From Welwitschia mirabilis (taxonomy: Eukaryota; Gnetophyta; Gnetopsida; Welwitschiales), in contig JBOZIK010000001.1 in assembly GCA_051453625.1 (NCBI GenBank), forward strand, positions 91,157,490-91,221,489: a DNA stretch of 64,000 bases. Reading direction: 5' to 3'. Shown piece after piece: positions 10,090 to 22,197 of the stretch; positions within the stretch are counted from its first letter, which is position 1, and every line of letters begins with the position of its first letter. The translations under genes and the position numbers were made by a program. Under the pieces are notes generated by a model. The model was given only the letters and a program-made list of their open reading frames with translations, was not told the origin of the DNA and searched no databases.

Positions 10090-13000
10090 TGCTGAACAAA
10101 GTAAACACTCAAATTTTAAAATGAGGAGATCACGCTCTGAGCCTTCGCAAAAAGAAATGTGCACTTAACATGATAATTCAACTTAAGGAAAGAAAATTAA
10201 ATATAAAAAGTTCAAATTGTATCATAAAGCAATCTCCTAGGTTGAATTGCGTATATAGTGGAAGTACCCAAGTATTGGAAGCACATAACACTTAATATGA
10301 ACTCATATAGAAATATTAAAATTGCCTTATCAAACTGTCGCTTCATATGATAAAACAACCTTTTTTTGAAGTGACATATAACTAATTTAATACACATGAC
10401 ATAAAATAATCAAGAAAAATTACATGTGTAAAAGCATAATTTCACAAGATGTGAAAGTGAAAATACAAAAAACAAAAAAAAGGAAGAAGTAATCTTTTAT
10501 GAACATTTATAAGATTCTAAAGATCATTTATAATTCATATGAATAAGCAAAAGAGATTAAACATTCAAATTTACCTGTGTCATTTTCATATGTAAAAATA
10601 ATTTTCCTTGAAAAGTTAACTTCTTTAATTCATATTAAATAGATGTAATTAGGTAATTCAAACATCATAATCCATTATATGTAAAATGTACATCAATTTA
10701 GGATCAAAATATAAAAATTTTAAATCTAGATTCTTCAAATTGGCTAGGCAAACCTTTTGACAAAAACAAGATTTTTGCTAAATTACAACATGAAAGTAAC
10801 TCTTTAATTAAGCATAAAATGAATTATAAAATGATTGAAACCTCAAAATTAGGGTTTAAATCAACAGGAAATTAATAAAAACCAGTATAAGAATGTTCAT
10901 TTAATCAAAGTAATCCTATTTAATTTTGGGTTGTTTTGACTGGTAAAACAAGAAGAAATGAAGAAGGAGAGAGAAAAATTAGGGAAATAGACTGAAAAAA
11001 TTTCAGAACTTTCAAAATACTCAGAATATGCCATAAAACAAGTTTCTAAAACTAACTATTCAAGATTAAGTAGAATAGATTACAACCGATAGAAAACAAT
11101 TAGAAAAACCGCAAAAAATTTTACTCAACCTTATTTTAATCGAGAATATTAAACAAAATATAAAACTTGAGAAAAAATGGATTTCATATTCTAAAAGTAT
11201 TCAAAAAATACTGCAAGATAGAATCTTGAATTCCTGAAAGCACATTAAAAATGACTAAGAAAATCATTGTGCAAAATAAGAAAAAATAATATTTGATAGA
11301 TTAGAAATTTGTCTAAGTAAAACAACTAGTAAGACTGAAAATGACTGAAAAAGGGGTTTTAAAGGCTGAATTTGGGTTCCGACACTTTAAAAAAGTAACT
11401 TTCTAAATGATGAGAGGAAACTACTGACAAATTTCAAAACCATAGGAGTTGCAAAGAAATAGTTATGGCCAAAACAAGCTCTGAAATTAACTATTCTACT
11501 TTGCTTTTGAGAAAGGAGAAAGAAGAAAGAAGAATTTTTGCAAGAAAGGATAAATTTGATTTCAGTAAAGCATAAACAACATAATTTCAGACCATTCTAC
11601 TGCTGTTGGAGAGGAGAGAATAAAAATTCAACATCAATTGCATTAGAAAAAAAGTAAAATCATGAGAGATGTATTAGAAAATGAAAAGAATGGAGGAAAG
11701 AAGAGAGGAGAAAAACAGAACACGTAATTTATTTTGACAAATAGTGACCAAATATGGAAAAAACTCATATTGTCATAAAAGATACTAATTCTTCTATAAT
11801 CTAATTAGCACTATTTATGCTACAAGCTAAAAAAGTTTAATTACATTGAAAGAAAATCATGAAAAACATACATAAATCAAGTAATAAACATATAATAAAC
11901 ATGAGAAAAGAAACATTTATTAATTTCAGAAGAATGCACAACCCTTTTTATTAGTTCTCAATCCAATTGCTTATAAGATTTGATGCTTTCTCCTCCTCTT
12001 GCTTCACCCGATCATGTGCACTTCACCACCCCTGCAATGCCCGTTAAATGTATGGAAATGAGAGAAAAAAATGATGTAAAATGGGTTATGAAAGGGTTTG
12101 AGAGGCCGAGGATGGTTTTGAATGACAGTAAAAGATGAGAATGAAGAATGTAGGATGTTTCCAAAGTTGATATAAAGAGAAGATCAACTTGAAAATGAAG
12201 AAAAATTAGATAGAAATGATGATGAATCCCCTCCTAAAGCTTTAGAATGGCAAAAATGCCATAATAATGATAAAATAATGAGATGATTATGGTATGGGCA
12301 CTGAGGGTATCTTTATAGGTTCTCTAAGGTCGATTATAGGCTAAGAAGTTGCAAAAACCATCGAGAATTTGTATGTGATTCATGTTTAATTTGGAAAAAC
12401 TATCACATGGCACTGTAGTGTCATTTCACTCTTGGAATTGGTGCTGCAGTGTCCTAGGTAGTTTCATGCATAACTACCAAAAATCCAAAAATAAAACTTA
12501 ATTCAGTTTGATCCTTTTCGGCATACATCATATGAATTTGTTAATTTTGACAAGAAAATGACTAGAAATAAATAGATTATAGCTCTCGGAAGGTAATTTT
12601 CCAAGATACTGATGTCCTAAAAGGCTCTGATGTCATCCAAAGTCATGTATCCAGTGTTAGAATGAGTCAGAATCATTGCATCAACAAGAGGATGAGATAT
12701 GGTGATGGACAAGGGACTATGAATCATCTATAGAGCNNNNNNNNNNNNNNNNNNNNNNNNNNNNNNNNNNNNNNNNNNNNNNNNNNNNNNNNNNNNNNNN
12801 NNNNNNNNNNNNNNNNNNNNNNNNNNNNNNNNNNNNTTGGTGTCATCCAAAGTCATGCATCTAATGTTAGAATGAGTCAAAATCATTGCATCAACAAGAG
12901 GATGATATATGGTGATGGACAAGGGACTATGAATCATCTATAGAGCTTTGACGTTGAAATGGTCATTTTTTATCAGCATTTTCGCCTTCAATCTTGATCT

Positions 13001-13187
13001 CCCAATTACAAGCATTGTGAAGAGCCTGAACTGGATCGTAATACGTCATTTTGAGCTCATTAAATGTTCAAGGTATCTGTCACTTGTGAAATGCAAAAAT
13101 ACCTCTAAATACAGTATTAAAGTTCTAAAGGTAATGTAAAACATCGACTATTAATACCTTATTTTGTTCAAAATTCAGGCTTTATCA
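10090..13187 (-). mobile_element. 3' LTR of the Athila-like element
   Basis: Aligns by eye with 22198-25265 across its full length, for example 'GAATTGCGTATATAGTGGAAG', 'CATGACATAAAACAATCAAG' and 'GCACTATTTATGCTACAAGC'. On the minus strand it starts TGATAAAGCC right after a G-rich polypurine tract. A 100-N gap (12737-12836) sits inside and is flanked by a 108-bp near-duplicate, so the true length is probably about 200 bp shorter than drawn. Short ORFs here are chance. Confidence 0.85.
12629..12946. repeat. 100-N gap flanked by a 108-bp near-identical repeat
   Basis: 12629-12736 and 12839-12946 are the same sequence with a few differences; both end TATAGAGC. The homologous place in the other LTR (about 24908-25021) has only one copy. 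This suggests two unmerged contig ends or haplotypes rather than a true duplication. Confidence 0.85.
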
Positions 13188-13203
13188 AACCCCCCAACTA
13201 GTC
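13188..13203 (-). promoter_or_regulatory. polypurine tract of the Athila-like element
   Basis: On the minus strand GACTAGTTGGGGGGTT immediately precedes the TGATAAAG start of the 3' LTR. TTGGGGGG tracts at this place are usual for Athila-type elements. The related site at 15723 onward reads GACTAGTCGAGGGGTG on the minus strand. Confidence 0.8.
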
Positions 13204-14390
13204 TTCTTATACGTCTTATGCAAGTGATGATGATAAAAGGAATGAAGCCTACTAACAACTACCTTCATCTGTAAGAAGTGGTATCAAACCTGTTATCAGA
13301 ATATTCAATGATATTCATCATTCACCTGATGGTGAGGAATTATATCATTTACTAAGCCTTGCGAATGAATCATCGAGATGTTTGTAGCTCAAATGGATGA
13401 TTGTGGATCTGAATGGTGGTCCTATAAATAATACAACATATAAAGTAACAATACCAATAATAATAAAAGCATAATACAATATATATGTCATAGGAGATGA
13501 TAAATAAATGCAAGAACATCAGGAAGTTCAACATTTTATTCAAGACAAATTAAAGATGAAATTTTAAGTTTTATTTAGATGCAAAAAGAAAAATGTGGAC
13601 AGAAGCTAGGTAAACTAAAAACACACCCATAATATCATATTATAAAACAATATTACATAAGAAAGTTAATCTTACAGGTTTCACACGTGAAATACACACT
13701 ATTATACAAAAATGATCAAGCATCAAATATAAAATATTGATAAAGACGAATGTTTAAAACTTAGAAAACAATTGGTTATACCCCCCAACCTGAATGAAAA
13801 CTAAGATTTTAAGATGATAAATACCTAGCTTGGTCACAATTTATTAAAAGAGGAAATAAAAAGGAAAACTCAAAAACAAAAGCAGAAAATATTTTTGGCT
13901 TGATACTTTTTGGGAAACAAACAAAAGTAAGTCCTCCCCAAAGCTTATAGCCCTTCTAAATGCGACTACGTGAGATCTGTAGCTCTCATTACATCATCCG
14001 AAAAATACCAATATTTTTAAAAGTTTTAAGCAAAACAAAGAAATACAAACAAATTTTTTCTAGTTTTTGGTTTTTTAGATTTTATCACATTTACATCCGA
14101 AAGATAAATCAAAATAGATCTCAATCCCATTTAATTTTGATCATTAAATGACTTGAGTTTAGATCCATTTACTCAGTGAACATAACCATTTTTAGGATCT
14201 TGAATGTCAATTGTCGCAAAAGGAAAAACATGAAAACAACAAAGAAACCTTCTCATTTAGATTTTTTTAACTTTCTAGAAAATAAATGAAAATGAGAATT
14301 GAACAGGAAAATTTTATCACTTGCATAAAACGTTTTCCTAAGGATGATCTAATCATGATAATATTCCATTTGTTTTTAAGTAAGAACTTG
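13204..14390 (-). other. non-coding 3' region of the Athila-like element, copy 2
   Basis: Matches 15735-16870 block by block ('GAATCATCGAGATGT.TGTAGCTCAA', 'ATAAACTAAAA.CA.ACCCATAATATCAT'). No gene seen. It lies between the integrase C-terminus and the polypurine tract, where some Athila elements carry an extra reading frame; none survives here. Confidence 0.65.
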
Positions 14391-15620
14391 ATTATTATAA
14401 GCACTTAATCTTATTTCATCTAATTCATTCAATTGATCTAGTCTATGTTGAGCACATTTTTCAAAATCAAGATTAAGTTTACGAATAGCATGAAAAGCTT
14501 GATGTTCTATCTCAACAGGAAAAAAACATTGTTAACCATAAAGGAGTTTGAAAGATGTCCTGCCAATGAGAGTTTTGAAAGCTGTATGATAAGTGCATAA
14601 TGCATCAGACAATTTTAGTGACTAATCTTTTCTATTAGCACTAACTATTTTTTGAAAAATTCTAATAAGCTCGCGGTTAGTTACTTCAGCTTGGCCATTG
14701 ATATGAGGATGATATGTAATAGCTACGTTATAGTTAATACCACATTTAAGGATAAGATATCTAAAGATTTTGTTTCAAAAATGGGTTCCTTGATCAGTAA
14801 TGATTATCTTAGGGTGACCAAAATGGTAAATAACATAATCTTTCAAAAATCTAACAACAATCTTAGCATCACAATCTTTACAAGCTTTGGCTTCTACCCG
14901 TTTAGAAACATAATCCATATAAACAAGAATATAAACATTACAAAGGAAGTGGAAATGGTCTAACAAAATCAATACCCCAAACATCAAAAGGTTCACAAAC
15001 AATGATAGGTTCAAGAGGCGTTTCCTTTCTTATACTAATGCTACCCATTCTCTAGCATTTATCACATGATTTATGAAATCCATTAGCATCTTTAAAAAGA
15101 GTGGGCAAAAAGAAGCTAGCATTTAAAACTGTAGATGTGGTTTCTTTCCACTAAAATGACCACCACAAACACCATTATGACAAAATTCTAGTAAACTGAT
15201 GATTTCATTCTCAGGTACACATCTTCGAAAGACTTGATCAACACAATATTTAAACAAAAGAGCCCAAAGAAATTTATGTCATTGAGATAGAATTTTCTTT
15301 TGATCATAATAAGGCATGTTACTAGGAAGTTTACCACAAGATTTAAAATTTGCAATATCGGCATACCAAGTCAAAACATTCACAACAAATAAATTTTCAT
15401 CAAGAAAATTCTCATTAGTTTTAGATGGATAGATAGGCACAGAAAGACGAGATAAATGATCGGCAACTGAGTTTTCCTTTTCAGATCTATCCTTAATTAT
15501 AATATCAAATTCTTCCATAAGTAAAGCCCAATGCATAAGACGAGGTTTAGTTAGGGGCTTATTTAAAATATATTTTAAAGCAACATGATCAATAAAGTTA
15601 ATGATAGGATAACCAATAAG
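14391..15620 (-). pseudogene. second copy of RNase H end and integrase
   Basis: Minus-strand copy of the pol 3' half, homologous to 16.9-18.2 kb. 15279-15536 reads MHWALLMEEFDIIIKDRS and VADHLSRLSVPI (RNase H C-terminus). 14775-15014 holds the integrase core with YVSKRVEAKACKDCDAKIVV and IIITDQGTHF. Near 14690 the minus strand reads YHPHINGQAEVTNRE, so the catalytic glutamate is kept in this copy. It begins abruptly at the gap 15621-15720, so the RT and gag of this copy are missing. Confidence 0.85.
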
Positions 15621-15720
15621 NNNNNNNNNNNNNNNNNNNNNNNNNNNNNNNNNNNNNNNNNNNNNNNNNNNNNNNNNNNNNNNNNNNNNNNNNNNNNNNN
15701 NNNNNNNNNNNNNNNNNNNN
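15621..15720. other. 100-N gap at the junction of two pol copies
   Basis: A placeholder gap of unknown true size. To its right the sequence is the polypurine end of one copy, where an LTR should follow leftward. To its left the sequence is the middle of RNase H of a second copy. A missing LTR plus gag-RT would explain the junction. Confidence 0.95.
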
Positions 15721-16805
15721 TTATCACACCCCTCGACTAGTCTCTATGTATGTCTCGTGCAAGTGATGGCGATAAGAGGAATGAAGTCTAGCGATAAGAG
15801 GAATGAAGTCTACTAGCAATCAAGATGTTCATCCATAGGATGTGGTATTAGACCTGTTATCAGAATATCTGATGACATTCGTCATTCACCTGATGGTGAA
15901 CAATTACATCATTTACCAAGCCTTGCGGATGAATCATCGAGATGTCTGTAGCTCAAGAGGATAATTATGGACTTGAATGCTAGTCTTGTAAAGAACACAA
16001 CATATAAAGCAACATGACCAATAATAGTGAAAGCATGATAATGAATATATGTTATAGGAGATAATAAATAAATGTAGACACATTAGGAACTCCAACATTT
16101 TATTTAAGAAAAATTAAAGATGAAGTTTTTATTAACTTCCAAAAATAAAAGAGAAATGTGGATACAAGCTAGATAAACTAAAAGCATACCCATAATATCA
16201 TCTTATAAAACAATGTTACATAAGAAAGTGAATTTCACAGATTTCACAGATGAAATACATTGTCATATAGAAACTGATCAAGAATTAAATACAAAATATT
16301 GATAAAGATGGAGGTTTAAATCTTAGGAAATAATTGGTTGTACCCCCAACTTAATTGAAAACTAAAGATTTCTAGGTGAAGAATATATAGCTTGGTCACA
16401 ATTTATTAAGAAAGAAAAGTAAAAAAAGAGAACTCAAAAACAAAAACCTGAAAAATATTTTTGGGTTGATACTTTTTAGAAAACAAAGAGAAGTAGGTCC
16501 TCCTTGTAAATATGACTACATGAGACACGTAGCTCTCATTTCATCATCCAAAAATACTAATATTTTTAAAAGTTTTGAGAAAAATAAAGAAAAGCAAATT
16601 TTTCTATCTTTTTGGTTTTTTAGATTTTATTACATTTACATCCAAAGATGCATCAAAATAGATCTCAACCCCATTTGACTTTTGATCATTAAATAACTTG
16701 AGCTTAGATCCATTTACTCATTGAATATGACCAGTTTTAGGGTCTTGAATGTCAGTAGTCCCAAAACGTAAAACATGAATAAAAACAAAGGGACCTTCCC
16801 ATTTA
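15721..16805 (-). other. non-coding 3' region of the Athila-like element, copy 1
   Basis: Homologous to 13188-14330. On the minus strand it follows the integrase C-terminus and ends in the G-rich tract at 15721-15738. It contains a short local duplication 'GCGATAAGAGGAATGAAGTCTA' near 15770-15810. No gene seen. Confidence 0.65.
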
Positions 16806-18425
16806 GATTTTAATTTTCTAGGAAATAAATAAAAATGAGAATTAAAAGAAAAACTTTATTGCCTACATGAAATGTTTTCCTAAGAATGATCTGATCATGA
16901 TAATATTTTGTTCGTTTTTTAGTAAGAACTTGATTATCATAAGCACTTAATCTTATTTCTTCTAATTCATTCAATTGATCTAATCTATGTTCCACACATT
17001 TTTCAAAATCAAGATCAATTTACGAATAGCATCAAAAGCTTGATGTTCTATCTCAACATGAAGAAAACATTGTTTACCATATACAAGTTTGAAAGGAGTC
17101 ATGATAATGGGAGTTTTAAAAGTTGTGCTATAAGCCTATAATGCATCGGACAATTTTAGTGACCAATGTTTTCTATTAGCACTAATTGTTTTTTGAAGAA
17201 TTCTAATAAACTCATGATTAGTTACTTTAGCTTGGCCATTGGTTTGAGGATGATACGTAGTAGCTACTTTATGGGTAATACCACATTTAAGCATAAAGTT
17301 TCTAAAGATTTTGTTACAAAAATGAGTTCTTTAATCACTAATGGTTATCTTAAGATGATCAAAATGGGAAATAACAGAGTCTTTCAAAAATCTAAGAATA
17401 GTCTTAGCATCACAATCTTTACAAGCTTTGGCTTCTACCTATTTAGAAACATAATCCACATAAAGAATAATATAAACCTTACCAAAGGAGGGTAGAAGTG
17501 GTCTAATGAAATCAATACCCCAAACATTAAAAGGTTTACAAACAATGACGAGTTCAAGAGGCATTTCATTTTTCCTACTAATGCTACCCATTCTTTGGCA
17601 TTTATCACATGATTTACAAAATTCATTAACATCTTTAAAAAGAGTAGGCCAAAAGAGGTTAGCATTTAAAACTTTCAATGCAGTTTTCTTCCCATTAGAA
17701 TGACCACCATAAACACCATTATCACAAAATTTTAGTATACTAATCATTTCATTCTTAGGTACACACCTTTGAAAGACCTGATCAACACAATATTTAAACA
17801 AAAGAGCTGATTCCCAAAGAAATTTATGCTGCTGAGATAGAATTTTCTTTTGATCATAATAAGACAGGTTACTGTGAAGTTTACCACAGGTTTTAAAATT
17901 TGCAATATCAGCATACCAAGGTAAAATATTCACAGCAAATAAATTTTCATCAGGAAAATTTTCATTAATTTCAGATGAATCAATAGGCACAAAAAGGCAT
18001 GATAAATGATCTGCAATTGGGTTTTCCTTTCTTGATTTGTCTTTAATTGTAATATCAAATTCTTGCATAAGCAAAGCCCAACGCATGAGATGAGGTTTAG
18101 TTAGGGGCTTATTTAGAATATATTTTAAAGTGGTATGATCAGTAAAGATAATGACAGGATAACCAATAAGATAGTGGCAAAATTTTTCAAGAGCAAAGAT
18201 TACAGCTAACATCTCCTTTTCAGTAGTGGAATTATTAAGCTGAGCATCATGCAAGGTCTTACTAGCATAGGAAATGATAATGGGTTTACGCTCAAGAGTT
18301 TAACCTAAGACTACACCTATTGCGAAATCACTTACATCAGTCATAACTTCAAAAGGACAATGGCAATTAAGAGATTGAAGCACAAGTGAAGATGACAAAA
18401 GATCTTCAAGTTTTTGAAATGTGAG
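16806..18425 (-). pseudogene. RNase H and integrase of the Athila-like element
   Basis: Minus strand. RNase H begins near 18425: CPFEVMTDVSDFAIGVVLG (usual TDAS changed to TDVS), then TTEKEMLAVIFALEKF (about 18220), IIFTDHTTLKYIL and ENPIADHLS. The 272-codon frame 17439-18254 goes on into integrase: a zinc-binding end (GGHSNGKKTALKVLNA, FCKSCDKCQRMG) and the core start FNVWGIDF. After a frameshift: [15 protein letters not shown] (about 17215-17260). Here the catalytic glutamate of the usual GQ-E is lysine. WSLKLSDAL and the tail LDQLNELEEIRLSAYDNQVL (16810-16995) follow. Inactive by frameshift and the E-to-K change. Confidence 0.9.
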
Positions 18426-19110
18426 TTAGCGCTCAGGTGTCCAAGAAAGATCTTATATCTTTAACACAAGTAGGAGTAGGAAAAGAATGAATGATATCAA
18501 TTTTAGCAGGATCTACTTTTATTCTTTTTTTAGAAATAATATGGCCAAGAACAATGCCTCTAGTAACCATGAAATGAGTTTTCTCCCACCTAAGTTTAAG
18601 ATTATGATCAATACAATGATCTAAGCTTAACTTCAAATGACACATTGTTTGATCAAAAGAATCACCATAAAGAGAAAAATCATCCATAAAGGTTTCCAAA
18701 AATTCATCAATAAATTCAGCAAAAATAGCAGTAATACACCTTTGAAAAGTTGCAGGAGCATTATATAGAACAAAAGGCATACAATGATAGGTGAAACTTC
18801 CAAAGGGACAAGTGAAGGTAGTCTTTTCTTGATATTCTGGAGCTAGAGGAATTTGATTATAACCACTATATCCATCCAAAAAACAATAATAATGATGGCT
18901 AGAAAGTTTATCAAGAATTGAATTGATAAATAGGAAAATGATCTTCCTTAGTATGATTATTAAGAGCATGAAAATCAATACAAACTTGCCATTTACCATT
19001 TTTCTTTAGGACAACTTGTAAAAAACTCACCCATTGACTATTTGCAATAGGGTAAATAATATCAACTTTCCAAAGTTTCCTAGTTTCTTATTTAACAAAA
19101 TCCCCAAGCT
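18426..19110 (-). pseudogene. reverse transcriptase of the Athila-like element
   Basis: Minus strand. The N-terminal part near 19030-19110 reads KLWKVDIIYPIANSQWVSFL and QVVLKKNGKWQVCID, the usual gypsy RT opening. The 188-codon frame 18433-18999 carries FLDGYSGYNQIPLAPE, TCPFGSFTYHCMPF, NAPATFQRCI, the catalytic FMDDFSLYG, and GIVLGHIISKKRIKVDPAKI. The two catalytic aspartates are intact, but a frameshift before GYSGY and stops around it kill the protein. MPFGLCNAP, usual here, is MPFVLYNAP. Confidence 0.9.
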
Positions 19111-19730
19111 TTGGATTAATCCTCCGAGTACTCACATCTATTAGAAGTATCAATAGCAACCAAACGAGGACTAGTACTAGTACTTCTTTCGAAGCTTCAT
19201 TTGACCAACTCCAACAACTCCTGTTTTATCAAATCAGAACGTTCCAACCATTCCAGTCTAATAATTTTTTTTGAGAAATCCTTCAATAAATCCACCTTCT
19301 TCAAGCCTATGAGGAGGTTGACGAATAGGTTTGATATTATTTTCTAAATAAATACGATAAGAACAAACAAAAGGATGAACACCAACTACATCATGATAAG
19401 ACCAACCAAAAGCTAAAGAATGTTCAAGTAATAATTCAGTAACTTTTCTTGAGGAGGAGTAAAATAAGCACTAAGGATAACAGGTTTAAATTGATTACTC
19501 CCTAGAAAGATATACTTTAAATGATCAGGTAGAGGTTTTAATTTATCATTAGCAATACTATTAGCCGTAAAAAACATTATTCAAAGAAACATTCATTTTG
19601 AATCTTTTAAAAATATTATTAAAATCCTCAAAATAAACACATTCTATAGGACTACCAATTTCATTTGAATGTAAATAAGATATAACAAGTAATTCATATT
19701 TTGCATCCAAAGATAGCATATTATTCAAAA
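19111..19730 (-). other. linker between protease and RT, decayed
   Basis: Minus-strand spacer typical of Athila polyproteins between protease and RT. Fragments of coding text remain, but no conserved motif is seen. Confidence 0.5.
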
Positions 19731-20639
19731 TTAAAAATAAATATTACTTATAGGTTGAGTTTTAGGTACAGGTAAATGTTCATTCACTTCAATAACCTTT
19801 TTCTTCCAATTGGAAAACACATTCAAGGTAATGGAAAGATTGCCAAAAATAATTTTTAATGTACCAAATCTACAATTAATTTTCACATCTGCTATAGTAA
19901 GCCAAGGACTACCAAAAATAATAGGGTAACTAGTAGAATCCATGGGAACTTTAAGAATGACGAAGTCAACAGGTTAAACTACGTTATCATTTTGGATTAA
20001 GACATCTTTTAAAATTCCAGAGGGTTTAACCAAGGTTCCATTAGCCATAAAAAGAATTACATCGGTGGGATCAAAATGGTTAAATCCTAAGGCATAAAAA
20101 TAGGTTCTGGTGTAAGTTTAACTCTAGCTCCCAAATCTACGAAGGTTTTATCAATAATATGGTTACCAATAGTAATAGAAATAGTGGGGGATCCAAGCTC
20201 AGCATATTTCACAGGATTTTTTGATTGTAAAACACAAGTAGTAGATGTGGTAAGATTAATTTTTTCTTTTGGAAGGTTGGATCTTTCTTTTACAAGTGCA
20301 TAAGTTGTTAAGAAACTTATCATAAGAAGGAATTTGCTTAATTACCTCAAGAAGGGGAAGATTAATGTTAACATCTTTAAAACTTTTATGAATATCATCA
20401 TAATTATTTGAATGTTTATTAGATTGAAGATAACTAGAAAAAGGAATAGAATCTTCTAATTTTCTCTTTTGAAACTTTTTCCTAGAATCAGATTCAAGAT
20501 GTTCAATTGATCTATTTGAATTTACATCTAATTGAGTTTTAGAACTAGGTTCTAAAATTAGTTTTTCATTTGTTAATCTAACAGTATTTGCATCAGTGTG
20601 TTCTTCCACTACCTTAGTTGATTTTGGATTAGGAGTAGA
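19731..20639 (-). pseudogene. gag-pro linker and aspartic protease
   Basis: Minus strand. 20256-20609 contains PLLEVIKQIPSYDKFLNNL, the Athila linker block (---VIA-MP-YAKFLK-). The protease follows in 20087-20323: GSPTISITIGNHIIDKTF, then VDLGARVKL, matching the DLGASVNLMP active-site block with its aspartate intact. The later part (19731-19943) reads STSYPIIFGSPWLTIADVKI, the usual --PIILGRPFL-TA block. At least two frame changes and stops. Confidence 0.88.
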
Positions 20640-21820
20640 TTAAGAAGGGAAACTAGGATGACTCTCTTGTTCATTTCGTTGTTGGAACATGAAATTAATA
20701 GTTTGTTGCATTTGTCCCATTTGATTCATCAATAGCTTCATTATTTCTTCTAATTTATTTTCTTGTGGTGGAGAAGGAGGTAAAGCTTTAGGTTTCCATT
20801 GAGATTGATTGTTGTTATTAGGATGATAAGAATTTTGATGAAAATCGTTTGGATGACAGTTAGGACACCTATTGAATGGTGTAGGAGCATGATAATTTTG
20901 ATTAAAGGCATAACCTTCAGAAAGATGATGATGATGTAAAGCATTTTGATTTGCCTTAAAGTTTTCACAAACTTTAATGGAATAACGTTCTACTTGACAA
21001 AATTCACAAAAAGATGAACTTGAAGAAGGTTGAGTTGGAATTTTCTTAAGTTTTTCTTGTTCTAATTTAAGACTTTCAAGTTGAGTGAATAGAACTTCCA
21101 TTTTCTTTGCTAATTCATTATGAGATTTGTCCTTATGAAAAAGTTCATTCGAGCTAAATCTACTTCTTACATGGTCATTATCAACATTTTTCCACCTTTG
21201 AGTAACTTCTACTAAATCTTCTAATTCTTTTCATGCTTCATCAGGAGAGGAATTTAATAAATCTCCATTAGTTAACGTTTCTACTAATTTTCTAGTTTCT
21301 TTATTAATATCTTCTAGGAAAATTAAACTAATCTCTAAACTTCAAAACCATGATCTGGATTTTTAATTAGAAGATCTCAAAAATACTTAAAAGTTTCGAA
21401 ATAAGATTTTAAAGATTGCTTAAAACTACTAATAAGATTTCTCATTTAATTAATACAAGTAGTGGGGAGAAATTTCTTAATAAAAACTTCCTTAAATTTG
21501 CTAAGATTTGAAAGATACTCATTTTAATTAACTAGTCTAAGCCAATGTCTAGCTCTATTTTTTAAACGAGGAGGAAGAATTGCTAATTTGGCTTCACTAG
21601 AATGAGCTTGTGAAGTAATCTTGCAAACTAAGTAAAATTCTTTAAGATAAGGAAATTCACGATCTAAACCATGAAAAGTTGGGAAATCCTTAAGGTTTTT
21701 AATAGATATTGAAGTATCATGGGTAAAGGAAATATGAGATTTTGGTTGACGACCTTCAAAAAGCTAACGAAGAGTAGGTTGATATTTAGAAGTATGAGAA
21801 TTACTATCTTTGGTAGCCAT
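20640..21820 (-). pseudogene. gag of the Athila-like element
   Basis: Minus strand from an ATG at 21818-21820 (MATKDSNSHTSKYQPTLR). Recognisable capsid blocks: FPTFHGLDREFPYLKEFY, LAILPPRLKNRARHWLRL, FKEVFIKKFLPTT and SLKSYFETFKYF. The 153-codon frame 20640-21101 has a coiled, glutamine-rich stretch, CEFCQVERYSIKVC (a zinc-knuckle-like segment with the histidine lost) and a Q/M-rich end. Several in-frame stops. The start is about 360 bp downstream of the primer site. Confidence 0.85.
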
Positions 21821-22176
21821 ATGAGAAGAAAGAATATTTAAAGCTTGAGCAAACGTGTCAAATTCAAGTAGAGATGAAATCAAAGGTGGAGGTGAATTAT
21901 GAGGTGAGGATGATTCAGAACTATGCAAACTTTTACCACTACAAATCCAATTTTTTATTCATGAATGCATAGCATAGAAAGAAAGAAAAGGAAATGCACA
22001 AAAAAAATATGAAGAGTTAGAACGTGTGCACCTGAAAGGATTGATGGAGTGATGTAGTGCTCATGGGCTCGTGAATGCAAGTGTAATATCAAAAGAACCT
22101 GAAAACACTCAACTTTTATTAGTGTATGTAAATTCACAAAGAAAAGTATAATATTTCATATGATAATAACAAGTGT
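21821..22176 (-). other. untranslated leader of the Athila-like element
   Basis: About 350 bp between primer site and gag on the minus strand. A 60-codon frame at 21955-22137 has no recognisable content. Confidence 0.6.
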
Positions 22177-22194
22177 TCCTTAGCAACGACACCA
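22177..22194 (-). promoter_or_regulatory. primer binding site, tRNA-Asp type
   Basis: Minus strand TGGTGTCGTTGCTAAGGA, three bases after the LTR end. It matches the Athila-type site TGGCGCCGTTGCCGGGGA (complement of tRNA-Asp 3' end) at 13 of 18 positions. Every difference is C-to-T or G-to-A, as deamination would give. Confidence 0.85.
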
Positions 22195-22197
22195 ATT

